From NCBI GenBank assembly GCA_001632435.1, contig KV423974.1:1-64000 (forward strand): 64,000 bases of DNA, given 5' to 3'. The notes beneath the pieces were generated by a model. It made no database searches and was not told the origin of the DNA. It saw only the letters and a list, made by a program, of their open reading frames with translations. Every line of letters starts with the position of its first letter. The stretch's first letter is position 1. The stretch is from Calocera cornea HHB12733 (lineage: Eukaryota > Basidiomycota > Dacrymycetes > Dacrymycetales > Dacrymycetaceae). Positions 23,952 to 35,283 of this stretch are shown here, in pieces. Both the position numbers and the translations under genes were made by a program.

Positions 23952-26900
23952 TCACCGGCCCGTCAGCGTCTGCACCAAGCCCCGGATGCCCAGCCCTCCG
24001 AATCTGCGGCTGCCCAGGCTTGTGTCGCTCTGCGGGCTCGCAGTGCCCTCCGGGGTGTAGTCCGGCGCGCCGCTCGGTGGTGTGCGTGTGAGCTTCCTCG
24101 CCACGAGAGTCATCTCGCTCGGGCTCTCGATCAGACCGCGCGCGTCGGACGCCTGCTGGAAGCTCCCCGAGGCGGTCGAGTAGGGCGGGGTGTCCCAGAT
24201 CCGCTTGGCGTACGTCCCGTACGTCTCGGTGCTGGCGGAGGAGTCGGTGGAGGCGCTGTGGGGCGCCTTGCCGGTGCCGGGGGAGGAGACGGGCGTGGGG
24301 CCGGTATGGACAATCTCGGGGCCGGAAGTGTTGAGCGCATCGTGCGAGTCGGTGCTTTGGGTGCGCCCGTGGGAGGCATCCTGCAGGTACGACGGCTTCC
24401 TCTTCCCCGCGTTGGCCCAAGGTGACGGATACACGTCTTCAGGCTCTTCGATCACCGACCCGTACCCGGAGCCGCTTCGTGAGCTGCTCGAGGTGGTACG
24501 GCGATGCGGGGGCCTTCTGGCACGAACCGAAGATCCGGACGAGGAGAGGGACAGCGCCGGTGGTCGATGGCGGTAGGTATGCGCGGGCGGGCTGAGCTTA
24601 GCAGTCCCGTTGGGCGGCAGGGGCTCGACGGGTTTCTCGGCCTGAGGTGGGGAAGGGGGTGTGGCTTGCCCGCTGCCTCCCGCATGCGCCGACCGCCGCG
24701 CGGCGATATCGTCGAGCAACCACGGGGGCGGGTCGTAGGTGAGCAAGACGGTGCTGCCCTTTCCCATGCCGCCCACGCTGCCAAGGGAGAAGCCGAGGCC
24801 GAGGCCAACGTTGCCCTCGCTGCCCCTGCGGACGCCGAACCCGAGCTCCTTCTCGACCCTCCTGCGCTGCCTGTCCTCCTCCCTCTGCCTTCTCTCCCTC
24901 TCCTTCTCCTCCCGGCGCGCAAACTCGCGCTCGATCGCCAGCGTCTCCCCGTACGCAGCAAGCTGCTGCTCGAGGCTCGGCACGCTCCCGTCCGCAGAGG
25001 GCGAGCTGTCGAACCCCTCCAGGATCGCGCGCTGCGTCTCCTGCACGAGCTCGCGCGCCTCGTCCAGGCTCGTGACCTCCACGCCGACCCCGAAGGCCGA
25101 AGCCGACGCGGACAAGCTGGCGGAGGCCGACCCGCCAGAGGAGAGCGAGTCACCCCTGGCCCGCGCGTCCTTCGCCCGGATAGTCCCGTTCGGCCCGCTC
25201 CCGTTCACCTCGAACCGCAGGTTCTTGGGCCGCTGCGGGTCGCTCGTGCTCCGGTGGATGATGCCCCTGCGCTCGCCCACCGTGTCGGGGCTGTCCGCGA
25301 TGGGCGTGTCGACCGCTTCGCTGTCCGCTTCCGCTTCCGCCTCCTTCTCCTGCTCTTGCCCGGCTGGCCGCTTCGCATCGCTCTCCTCCCCCAGCTCCGC
25401 CTCCGTACTATCCACAACCTCCTCCGGCTCCTCCTTCTCCTGCTCAGACTCCTTCCCAAGCTCAGCCTCAGGCTCGTCGTGCTCCTCCCCCCAAGCAGTG
25501 ACAGTCGCCAACGGACTAGGGGCAGTGACCTCGCTGGCCTTCCTCGGCCTGCCCGTCACTTGCCCCGCGCCCGAGACAGCTCCAACCGCGCCGATGCCAG
25601 CTCCGACGCCGACTCCTGCCGTGCCAACGCCCGACGCCGACGCGGGCTTGTCGCTAATGGCCATATTGGCGACCACGGCCGCAGCCACGCTAGGCGGGAG
25701 GGCCGGCACAGGCGGGGGCGGAGAGGCCGGCTCGCTGGAGGCGAGCGAGTGGCCCGAGCCCGAGCCCGAGCTGTTCGAGCTGCCCCTGCTCCGCGTCGCG
25801 TGCACCGGCACGGCCGGCAGCGGCGCAACGCCCGGGGGCGGGGTAGGCAGGTCCAGCGGGCTGGGGCTCGGCAGGTCCTCCGGCCCCGGGCTCGCGAGGT
25901 CGTCGCTGCTCATGCCCGCACTGCCCGGCAGGCTGGCGTTGCCAAACGGCGGGCTGGGAAGCGGGCTCTCCCCTCCCGCAGAGCGGTCGTGCGCTGCGGT
26001 CGTGGTGCTGGTGTTGGTGGCTTTCTTGAAGAGGTTGCGGAGGGAGTACTTTGAGCCGAGCTTGTGCAGGCGGTGGGTTGGGATAGCGGAAATGGAGGTC
26101 GAGGAGGGGTTTGCGCTCGAGCTCGCGCTCGCGTTGGAGGAGGCGTAGGGCGCGGGCGTGTTGTACGGGAAGCCGGCGCTGCCCATGGACTGGACGGCTG
26201 CGAGCTGGGGGGAGGTGGGCGTGCCCGAGCCGCTTGAGAGGGCCGAGCCGGTCGGGGGTAAGGGAGAGGGCGATGGTGAGGGTGAGGAGGCGAACTCGGC
26301 CGCTTCCTGCTGTCCTGCCGAGCGGGGCCGGCGGTGTGCGAGCCGCCGGGCGGTCGTGGGCGGCTTGGACCGCGGCAGGCCCGAGACGGGTGCGGAGACG
26401 GTCGATGCGCTCGAGGGGGTGGACGAGCCGCTGGCCGGGCCGGCGGGAGGACCGTCGCCCTCCGAGATGTGTGGTAATTGCCCCTGCTGGGGCTGGAGTG
26501 GGAGTGGCGGGAGGGGTGGGATGAGGGTGTGCGATGCCTCGCCGGGGGAGGTGCTGCGCCTTGGCATCCCTCCCGCGCTTGGCGAGTGAGACTTGGAGCG
26601 GAGGTGGAGGAGGTTGTCCAAGCTGCGCTTGATGTGCAAGCGCGGTTCGCGCGCCGCCTCTGTGCTTGGCCCCGCCTCGGCGGATTCAGAGATGAGCGCG
26701 CCGGCAGCAGCGAGGCGGAGGAGGGTGGCCACGTCGACATAGCCGTTGCTCTCCGCGACGTCGACGGGGGTGACGCCGTTCTTGTCGCCCCGTGCCGGGT
26801 CCGCGCCCGCCTCGAGCAGGATACGGATGAGGTGGTCGTGCCCGCTCGCGGCTGCAAAGTGCAGGGGCGTGCTGCCCGCCACGCCGAGGGCGGGCGTCTG

Positions 26901-27296
26901 CCGGTCGTTGCTGTACCGCCTTGGGAGGCGCGGGGCGTTCACGTCGGCGCCTGCGGCCAGCAGCTCGCGCACGACAGCCTCGTTCCCCGAGGTGCACGCG
27001 GCGTGCAGGGGGAGGATGCCGTGCTGGACCGAGTTGATCGGCTGGCCGTTCGCGAGCGCATACTGCACCAGGCCGAGGTTGCCGCTCACTGCTGCGGCGT
27101 GGAGGCCAAGTTGCGGGACTGGGCGCCAAAGAGGGTCGTGTTATGTCAGGATAAGCGCGGTAGAGGGGGGAAAGCGGGGGCACGCACACTCGGTCGTGAC
27201 ATTGTACTTTGCGGGGATCTTGCCACTGCTCGGCATGGCGAGGACGATGCAGCGGAAGGCTATCGGGTGGAGGGAGTCCATGTCAGTTCGTCTCAT
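23952..27296 (-). CDS. large ankyrin-repeat protein with disordered Ser/Pro-rich body
   Basis: A short first exon (ATG 27279-27281, MDSLHPIAFRCIVLAMP; in-frame ATG 27294-27296 is an alternative) splices by gtgcgt...gcccag to a very long exon ending at 23952, about 1,080 residues. The N-terminal ~150 residues are ankyrin repeats (LGLHAAAVSGNLGLVQYAL; GILPLHAACTSGNEAVVREL; GSTPLHFAAASGHDHLIRIL; GVTPVDVAESNGYVDVATLL). The rest is Ser/Pro/Glu rich and predicted disordered, with a charged segment (REFARREEKERERRQREEDR) likely to form a coiled coil. Function is unknown; ankyrin repeats usually bind protein partners. The GC-rich exon creates long antisense open frames that are not genes. Confidence 0.82.
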
Positions 27297-28004
27297 CGCT
27301 GCACGGGGAAAAGGGGAGGAGGGGAGGAGGGGAGGAGGACGGACCTGGGACCTGGGGGAAGCTGGGGGGATATAAGCTAGTACGCGGCGAGGGAGGGGCG
27401 CCGGTGCGCGTCCGTGCGCATTCGCGTTGTTTGGGTGTCTGCAGTGCGGGGTTTGTGGAGAGAGGGAACAGGCAGGCAGGGGCGTGTGTGCGGTGTGCGG
27501 GCTGCGATGACTCCCAGGCCAGCTCCTGTCGCCGTTGTCGGGTTCGTGTCGAGAGGGGGGGGTGTGCTCGTCGCCTCCCTATCGCCTCTGGTCGCCTCCT
27601 GTCGAGTGCTGCGAGTCTATCAGCGACCCTATTCCCGGAGCAGAGGCCAGCTTCGTCAGGCCCTGTCGCCTTGTTTGGCCCAAGCAATATATATGCCGGT
27701 CGCTTCCTCCCGAGCCGGGGTGTGCGTGTCGGAGTGACTGCAAGGCCAGTGAGTGCGAGACCTGAGCGTTGTATCGCTGTGTCGATGCTGGATGCGGGTG
27801 GATGTGTGTGAAGCGGGTGCGACGACACGGCACACTGATGTCCTGTCTGCAGCAGAAATGCAGATGGACGAAAGCGGCCCAGGAGGGGATGGGCGCGGCG
27901 GGTGCGAACGACGAAGGACGGGGGAGGCGGCGGTGGCGTCGGTGTCGTATGTTGCGCTGGATGCGGACCAAGGGGCGGGAGCAAGGCGCCGGATGGGGAA
28001 GGTG

Positions 28005-28026
28005 GGTGAGGGTGAGGGTGAGGGTG
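28005..28026. repeat. short GGTGAG tandem repeat
   Basis: About three and a half copies of a GGTGAG hexamer lie in the gene-free region. Simple-sequence repeat. Confidence 0.7.
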
Positions 28027-28740
28027 ACTCCTGGGCCTGACTGGACTGGGGCGAGTGTTGCGGACGGGGCGAAGGGCGAGATAGGGGCTCGGGGTGGATC
28101 ACGCGCTTCCGGCACTGGCTTCTCCTCGCGAAGAAGAAGGAAGCAGCGGCGACCTCCTGTGCTCCTTTGTGCTCCGCTGAGCGTCGTGGAGTAGGAAGGT
28201 GGTTGTTGCGAACAGAAGCAGGCAGAGTGCCCTCCTGCTCAGCTTGGCTTTGCCTGAGCTTGCCCTGCGTCCCTCGGCGCTGCACGGGGCGCTTCACGCC
28301 GGTGGCGGACGGAGGGAGATTGCGGAGATGGGCGGGACCGTGTGCACCTCAGCCTCATCGGCCGTATGCGCCATACATAAGCACCCACCGCACCTTATTC
28401 TCGCCTAGCGACTGCTCCCGCCGTACTTACAATAGTACTAGTGCATCAGTAATGTCCATCAGCCCGCCCTTGCATGCGTCGTCATCACCGCACAGCGCCC
28501 ATCGAGCACGAGCATCCAACGATCTGCACACAGCAGCGCCGTCATTGCCTATCAAGCCCACGCGGTGCCGGCCGGCCACACCCGCCGACATCGACACCGT
28601 GCATCAGTCAAGGTACAGCAAGTAGTACAGTAAGTATCCTCCGGCGCGCACCCACCCGGCGCGTGCATCGCCGCCCACACTGCACGGAGCATGAGCATGC
28701 GCGCTAGTTGCCCACTGACTTGCAATAATCAATTGATTTC

Positions 28741-28763
28741 GCTGCTCGCTGCTCGCTGCTCGC
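28741..28763. repeat. GCTGCTC heptamer repeat
   Basis: Three consecutive copies of GCTGCTC form a simple-sequence tract in the gene-free region. Confidence 0.7.
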
Positions 28764-29010
28764 CCACTCCCCTACTTCTAGCGGGGGGTACAAACGCCCC
28801 GCCCGCCCACACACGGCCCCGTCACCCGGTAGCCGGCAGAGCCTGATAATCGAGCTCAATCTGAGGATCTTGCCCTCTTACTCTAGTCACCCCAAGGCTC
28901 TCGGACACAATAAACCACCCCACCCCGTCCGGTCCCACATCAGAACCGCTCCTCCCTTTCCCCACCAAACCCCATCGCCGGACACCTGCCGGCGATAGAG
29001 GTTTGTGGCA

Positions 29011-29033
29011 CGCCCACCGCCCACCGCCCACCG
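29011..29033. repeat. CGCCCAC heptamer repeat
   Basis: Three copies of CGCCCAC occur in tandem near the middle of the gene-free region. Confidence 0.65.
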
Positions 29034-29160
29034 GCCAACCCTATTCCCTACCTCTCCACTGGGCCCACCGGCCCACCTCCCACGCCACAGCCAGACCAGA
29101 ACAGGGGAACGGAGGTGGTGGGCCCACCCCGAAGCTTACCCTCCGAGTCCGCTGCCCCGG

Positions 29161-29187
29161 CGGCTCGGCTCGGCTCGGCTCGGCTCG
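29161..29187. repeat. CGGCT pentamer microsatellite
   Basis: Five consecutive CGGCT units form a simple-sequence tract in the same region. Confidence 0.8.
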
Positions 29188-29788
29188 CTTCCGAGCCAGC
29201 GTGCTTGCCTCGGTCGCTCTGGGGCTGGCTGATGCCCTGCCCTGCAGACGCCACAAAGTCCGTCACTCTTCTTACAGTACTGTCTGCTGCTTCAGCTGTG
29301 AGTCTGATGACTGCGATCGGCTCCTCCTGAACGACGCAGCCGTCTGCACACACCCTGGCATGCACTATCCACTGCGCAGGACCGGTCCAATATAAACTCC
29401 CGGGCACGCCGATCTTCACTGTGTAATGCATCCACTGGTGACGGATTCTGTTCGAGAATATGACAGAGGCGGGCGATCCGCCTCGCACTCCGGAAGCGAA
29501 GGCGATCCCACCGCCTGACGAGCACCTGAACCGATCTGCATACGGGCTCAAGCCTGCCTAACCAAGTGTGTCGATTTGCCCAGATCCGGTCCTCGTGGTT
29601 CTCCATTGCCTTGTATTTTCGATGGGCGAGGGGTGCATACTGCTATTAACGTCTGCGAAAGTATGCAGTGCGCCAGTGCACCAGCCATGCGGACGCGCCG
29701 GTCCAGCGAGCTTGTCGACGTCTGTCACACAGCCTGCCATTCGTTGGGATGTATATGATCCGATGGGTTGTTGGCGTGCTCGAGAGAC

Positions 29789-31373
29789 ATGAACATACCC
29801 CAGCTAGCCCTTCTTCCGACCAATGAGCACATTGGATGTTCATCTGGCGTACGGTACGTTTGTTCACTCGCTGCGTTAGCGAAAGCGTGATCCTTATGAC
29901 CGTTGCCAAGAGCGTATGCGGCTGCTCCAGGTGGTAGCAAGCGCGCTCATCACCTACGACGTGCTCCTCACGCTGCCCTGGGAGATCGCGCTAGTCTGGC
30001 GCGGAAACTGGGCGCTCCCAGCTGTGCTGTATACGCTCAACCGCTATGGTGTTCTGGCGCACAGCTACGCCGTCATGCTCTTGACACCTAGGATGCAAGC
30101 GCTCGCCTCCGTCTCTGATTCAGCGGACAACAGCCTGCAGGTATTTTGCAACTTTTGGCAGTACATTGGTGGTTGGAGTGTTCCCCTGGTCACTCTGCTC
30201 GCGGAAGGTGCATAATGGGAGACTAGGTCCGTATCGAACCTATCTGACCGCGCTGCACAGCGCTTCTCACCATGCGCGTCATCGCATTTTACGGACGCAA
30301 GATCGCGCCGGCGATTGTTCTCTGGGCAGTCTATGCCTTCTGCGGCAGCATGAGCGTAGGTCTGATGATCATTGCCATTCGTCCCGGTAGGTTGTCACTG
30401 ACCGACATCGAGCGTCGTTACTGATGAACCTCGTACCTCATGCTTACCGCAGCCGCGCAGTTCGGAGGAGATTATACGTGCCCGGTCGCCTCCAATTCGA
30501 CAACAGGCTGGGACGAAACACTAGACATTGCTGGTAATGGTTCGTGGGTTCTCTGGCAGAGGTACCAATCATCTCATCGTGCTCAAGTCAAGACGGTTTC
30601 ACTCGAGTATGGCCGTCACGTGGCATCGAGTGGGCTCACAATGTCTAACTCTCCGCAGGTCGACTTGGGGCTTTTGGGCGCCTGGAATGTTCATGGAGCT
30701 GGTTCTGATCTTGTGCACCCTTGCACGATGTCTGCAATTCTGGGTCAGACGAGTACGTTCAAACCTGGTGAAGGTGATAACAGAGGAGTACGCCGACCAT
30801 TCTCTGGCACCTGGCCCTGGCCGACTCCTGATTGACCCGTCATCAGCAATCTGTTGTATTTCCTGGGCGTGTTCGGTAAGCCTGATTTGAACTCAGAAAT
30901 GTGACTCTGACTATGCTCCTTTGGCAGGAATGATGGTCCGCGATCACCTGGAGACGTGACTTCTGGCTGATTGCGCTCTTGTAGGCTGTCAATCTCGGTC
31001 TATGCGCGATACCGAGCTTGGTAGGCCCCGATAGAGATATGCATGGAAACGAACTTATCGAACTCCCTTTGTCCAGTTCCCGTATTTCGGTGTCATGATG
31101 GAGTATGCACCACTTCGCTCGCCGGGAGTATGACTGAGCGGCGGTCTATTCTAGGCTGACTCTGTGCCTGAATTCCATCCTTGCAAGTCGGTACGGGAGC
31201 TCTGCACGATCTAGCAGAAACTGTCTTACTAACAACCCAGCATATTTTTACGCTTGAGAGCGACAGCGTATCCCGAGAAGATCGAAAGAGAAGAGCACGG
31301 ACAGGGTCTCGCCGGCCCATCTGCATTCGCATCGCGGGTACCGGCAGGCGCGTCATCCGCGGCAACAGTATGA
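29789..31373 (+). CDS. DUF6533-family multi-pass membrane protein, copy 2
   Basis: The likely first exon starts at ATG 29789 (MNIPQLALLPTNEHIG) and splices to the DUF6533 signature (ITYDVLLTLPWEIALVWRG, then VLYTLNRYGVLAHSYAVMLL). Later exons encode further helices (QYIGGWSVPLVTLLAEG; GRKIAPAIVLWAVYAFCG; WAPGMFMELVLILCTLARC; NLLYFLGVF). The C-terminal pair reads LTLCLNSILASR^IFLRLRATAYPEK with an intron whose position matches copy 1, ending at TGA 31371-31373. The first intron and two central exons are approximate. About seven membrane helices are expected. Function of the family is unknown. Confidence 0.7.
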
Positions 31374-31740
31374 TATTTGTCCAGCTCCCCGAAAAGCCAC
31401 GAGACTGCGCCCGTAGCTATTATGAGACCGAAGTGCCTGCCAACTATTATGATTTTCGGGTGATACGATAGCTAGCGTGAGTCTAGGGCAAAGCCTGGGA
31501 AGGCACGCTCGCATGGCCAGAGGACAGCCACTCCGATCCCCCGCTTTGGAAGTACAGGACCTCTTGATCTCATACGGTCGCATGCCCAATCTTGTTCTAA
31601 TTTGTTCTCGCTGGCACGCATCCACTGATGGAAGCCCTTCTACTCGCAGCGATTCCTGATCCATCTGCGCTACAGGACATAGCCTGCCTGCATTGTTCCC
31701 GGATAGGAAGAATCGGCCATCCTTCCTCCTGAAGGGGTCG

Positions 31741-31747
31741 ATATAAG
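31741..31747 (+). promoter_or_regulatory. TATA-like box of P450 copy 4
   Basis: ATATAAG lies 40 bp upstream of ATG 31787, with a pyrimidine-rich leader between. The position is plausible for a core promoter but close to the start. Confidence 0.4.
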
Positions 31748-31786
31748 TCTCGGCGTCCTCCTATTGTCTTTGTCCCCTATCCGATC

Positions 31787-33681
31787 ATGTCGCTCATCGC
31801 TATCCTCTCTGCTGTAGCGATCGTCATCTTCACTGCGGTGCTTGTTCGCCAGACTCGCTCCGCCGCCAAGTTACCCCCGGGGCCTCCTGGCCTCCCGATT
31901 CTAGGCAACGCGCTCCAAGTGCCAAGCAGTTACTTATTCGTCAAGCTTCACGAGTGGTCCAAGATATACGGTCCTATCATTAGCTTCAATGTTGCTGGTC
32001 AGTGCATTGTTGCGGTCAACACTGCCAAGGCATCTGGCGATGTACTGGACCGTTTGTCGGCTCACTCCTCCAACCGACCCGCGTGGATCAAGATAAACCA
32101 GTTCCTGTCCCGTGGGCACAATGTGTCTGCTCAACAGAACGAGGCGTACGATCCAGTCTATGTTGTGTGGAAGTGCGTACTCTGACGCTTGTTGGCTAGT
32201 GGTCGTCGCATGCGAAGGGTAGCTCACGAAGTGTGCGTCATCTCGATGGTCTCGTGGGCTGGAGTGCTAACCCTATTCCAGCCTCAACAATCGCAGCGTG
32301 AACAGCTTCCATGCAATGCAGACAGAAGAAGCGGCCATTATGCTGCGAGACTTCCTGAAACATCCCGATCTTCCCATCTCAAAGCAGTTTCACCGCACCT
32401 CTCGCTCTCTTGTCTGGAGAGCCGTCTACGGAGGGCCTCCTTTGGCATTGGGTAGTGGTGATGCTTCTGAGCGGTTAGAAGGACTATCTTCCACTCTGTT
32501 TATTGCAGCATTGCCTGGGAAGTCATTGGTGGATGCCATTCCTCCATTGCGCTATCTATACGCCAGCTCAAAATGGCTCAGGAAGTAGGGGGTTCTTATC
32601 AGGTCTGGTCGTGCAGAGCTCAATACCCTATGGTTTCCTTCAGGAATTTGGACGACTTTTATGAAGAAGCAACAGCCCTATATATGGACTTGTACGGTCG
32701 TTCAAAGGACGCTTCTGTGGGAACCTTGGCATTGCCGTAGCTCTGATGATCACTAACATCCGCAAAGGCTCTCGGAGCACCTTGCCTAACTAATAACCTT
32801 CACAGGCTTGGGGATGATTATGGCGTTGGGCAAACCACAAGAGGCTGGACTGCGGCTATGTTAGTGTACGTGTCTATGATACTACAGGCAACATAGAGCA
32901 CTGAATTGCTCTTCGTAGGACGGCCGGGCTAGAGACGGTCAGTAGACGGAATTATCTCTGGATTATGTCTTACAACCTTGACTAGACCGCCGCAACTCTG
33001 ACTTTTTTCGTTCTTGCCATGCTGCTTCACCCGGAGGTGATGCGTACCGCGCAAGGAGACCTCGATAATGTCGTTGGTGACAAACCTCCCACATTCCAGG
33101 ACAAGGAAAGGCTCCCCTATCTCTTCGCGATCGTTAAAGAAGTCCTCCGATGGCGTCCTCCGGCGCCTATGGGCTTGCCTCATGCCGCTTCGGAAGACTT
33201 TCAGTATGGGGAGTACTTGATTCCGAAGGGTGCCTGGATTATTGATAATCTCTGGTATAACTTGCCTGTCTCTGCCGGTCACGCGAGCACTGACCCCCCT
33301 TTCAGGTCTCAAGGCCGTGATCCCGCTTTGTATACGGATCCTGAGGCCTTCAATCCGTCACGTTTCCTGGACTCAGAAGGCAACATCAAGCCAGGCGCTC
33401 CCGACTCGCATGACGACTTCCTAGGATTCGGCCACGGTCGTCGTATCTGCCCGGGACAGAACCTTGCCATCAACTCTCTTTTCATCACGTTCGCCTACCT
33501 ACTCTGGGCGTTCGAATTCCGCAAAGAGAAGGATGCAGATGGAAACGATGTCATCCTGGATGAGACAGATATCGTGGATAACAACCTGTCCGTTTTCCCG
33601 GCTCCTTTCAAGGTGCAGTTTGTACCTCGCTTCAAGGATCTCGACGCCAAGTTGGACCTGGCTGCTGCCGCTTTGATGTAG
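31787..33681 (+). CDS. cytochrome P450 (OrdA/CYP64-like), copy 4
   Basis: Starts MSLIAILSAVAIVIFTAVLV (anchor) followed by KLPPGPPGLPILGN. Exon 1 is 31787-32145. Further exons give the C-helix, NSFHAMQTEEAAIMLRDFL, GDDYGVGQTTRGWTAAML, the 19-nt I-helix microexon 32919-32937 (AGLET) completing AGLETT, a DKERLPYLFAIVKEVLRW segment and the heme loop FGHGRRICPGQNLAINSLF, stop 33679-33681. The exon plan is the same as in the left array, so they share an ancestor, but the sequence is more diverged. One oddity is the C-helix: the Trp of WRRLR in the other copies is Gly here (GRRMR, codon 32201-32203). Otherwise intact; a microsomal monooxygenase of unknown substrate. Confidence 0.85.
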
Positions 33682-34198
33682 GGTACCAGGCCGATGGGTA
33701 ACCTCGATTGTGTGCGTCGACGCAAGTCAATATATGTCATTGTACACCTTGAGTATCCCGATATTCGCCCTGTATCTCACAGATACTCAATGTTGGGCGG
33801 AGGAGCCGAGTGGATCAACTCTGCGGTACCTCGGACTTGACTGCACTTTTCCCACCCAATAGATAGAAGGAGTATCTCACGGTAGAAATAGTGACTGTCC
33901 GATGATGTTGTCCTGTCGGATAACATGGTAGAAATGATTGAATAGCCCCCAAACCGTCCATGATAGGGCACCCCGTGGACAGACCGTGGTGCGCGGATGA
34001 TGCCATAATTGGACCAGCACCCTGTATGAACCCTGCAATGATGCACACTGTCCCTTCGAGCTTGCCGCCCTGGCCTCCACAACGTATATAGTCGCTCGCC
34101 GACTGCTTGTCCCAGCCGTCCGCTGCGTACACACCCGTTCTCCAGCCGTCCCTGCCGCCCGAGTCTACCCTCTCACGACAGCACGAAAATACACCACG
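33682..34198. promoter_or_regulatory. upstream region of DLH copy 2
   Basis: No coding exon was seen in these 520 bp. A TATATA element at 34,085-34,090, about 110 bp before ATG 34199, is the likely core promoter of the DLH gene. Confidence 0.4.
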
Positions 34199-35109
34199 AT
34201 GTCCCAGTACCTTGCTGCTCACCCTGGCGACTCGTGCGCACAGTCGGTCAAGCATACCGGCACGCCCAAGGGCGAGTACATCGACGTCGGCGGTATCCAG
34301 TGCTACATCTCCTACCCGCCCGACAAGAGCACGGACCGCGTGATCCTGTACTACTGTGATGTCTTCGGGCCGCACTACCTGAACAACAAGCTGGTGATCG
34401 ACTTCTTCGCCGAACATGGTGTGCCTTGTCCAATCCTAGGCCTATCCGGAATACTCATTTGATCCGCAGGCTACACTGTCATCGCACCTGACTACTTCGA
34501 TGGCGACCAGCTTGACGTGCTCCGCGGACAGGAAGGGTTCGACATGGGTGCATGGGCAGGAAAATACCGCCCGGCTGCGCCGAAGCTCGTCGAGGAGAAA
34601 TTCCTTCCCGCTCTGAAGGAGAAGTTCAGTGCGTCTGGCCGTTCCTTGTTCTGACGCTCCAGGCTGATGCAGCGGTGCACTGTAGCTGTCAAGGCATACG
34701 CCTCTGTTGGGTACTGCTTCGGCGCCCCGATGGTAATGAATGACCTCAAGGCTGGCCGTTCAGAAGCCGGCGCCATCGCGCACCCCACGTCACTCCCAGA
34801 GCAAACCTTCCACGACATCGTCAAGCCGCTATTCCTCAGCTGTGCCGAAACAGACCGCGCGTTCCCCCCTGAAGGCAGGCACAAGGCTGAGGCGATCCTT
34901 GCGGAGGGCAAGAAGATCTATCACTTCCAGCTGTTCAGCGGGGTTAGCCACGGATTCGCCATCAAGGGTGATCCGAACATCGAGAATGAGCGTGAGTGCA
35001 AGCTGTCATTCAGTTATGGTCCGCGCGACTGACACAAGCATCAGGCTGGGCAAAGGAGCAGAGCGCGTGGGGCATCCTCGGCTGGTTCGACCGCTTCCTC
35101 AAGAAATAA
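34199..35109 (+). CDS. dienelactone hydrolase family protein, copy 2
   Basis: CDS join(34199..34418,34470..34628,34686..34991,35045..35109), 249 residues. It has the alpha/beta-hydrolase motifs VILYYCDVFGP, TVIAPDYFDGD, ASVGYCFGAPMVM (Cys nucleophile), LFLSCAETD (Asp) and SGVSHGFAIKG (His), and ends GWFDRFLKK. All four exon lengths match copy 1 at 20,355-21,284, and the protein is closely similar, so this is a gene duplication with conserved structure. The spacing to P450 copy 4 is 517 bp on the same strand. A role in lactone or aromatic-product hydrolysis next to an oxidase is plausible but inferred. Predicted cytosolic. Confidence 0.9.
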
Positions 35110-35283
35110 GCGCTCGTCCTCGCTTCGTCCTAGGCTGTGACAACCGGAGGCACGCATGTATCAAGAATGAAATGAAATGAAGAAATGCAATTAGCTGGTT
35201 CATTGAGTGGTGGGATGCAACGTCCATGGATACATATTTCCGGAATGTGTGTAGTATATGCGCGTGTGCATGGACCCAGGAGC

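Larger units (their letters stand above)
27297..29788. other. 2.5 kb gene-free GC-rich region
   Basis: Many overlapping open frames exist because the DNA is GC rich, but none shows a domain, a consistent splice pattern or a convincing start. The region separates the outward-facing left and right gene groups and must contain the ankyrin promoter and the upstream part of the DUF6533 copy 2 gene. Several short tandem repeats occur in it. Confidence 0.45.

Noticed and set aside
24504..26148. Two long plus-strand open frames (516 and 469 codons)
   Set aside because: They are antisense to the ankyrin gene's long GC-rich exon. Their products are Arg/Pro/Ala or Ser/Pro repeats without domains, a usual shadow of strong codon bias.
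27283..28297. Overlapping 200-230 codon frames on both strands
   Set aside because: GC-rich composition produces them; translations are Arg/Pro/Ser rich with no recognisable motifs.
4605..35109. Classical secondary-metabolite cluster
   Set aside because: P450s, DLH, a glycosyltransferase remnant and a regulator pair are present, but no polyketide synthase, peptide synthetase, terpene cyclase or prenyltransferase is seen.
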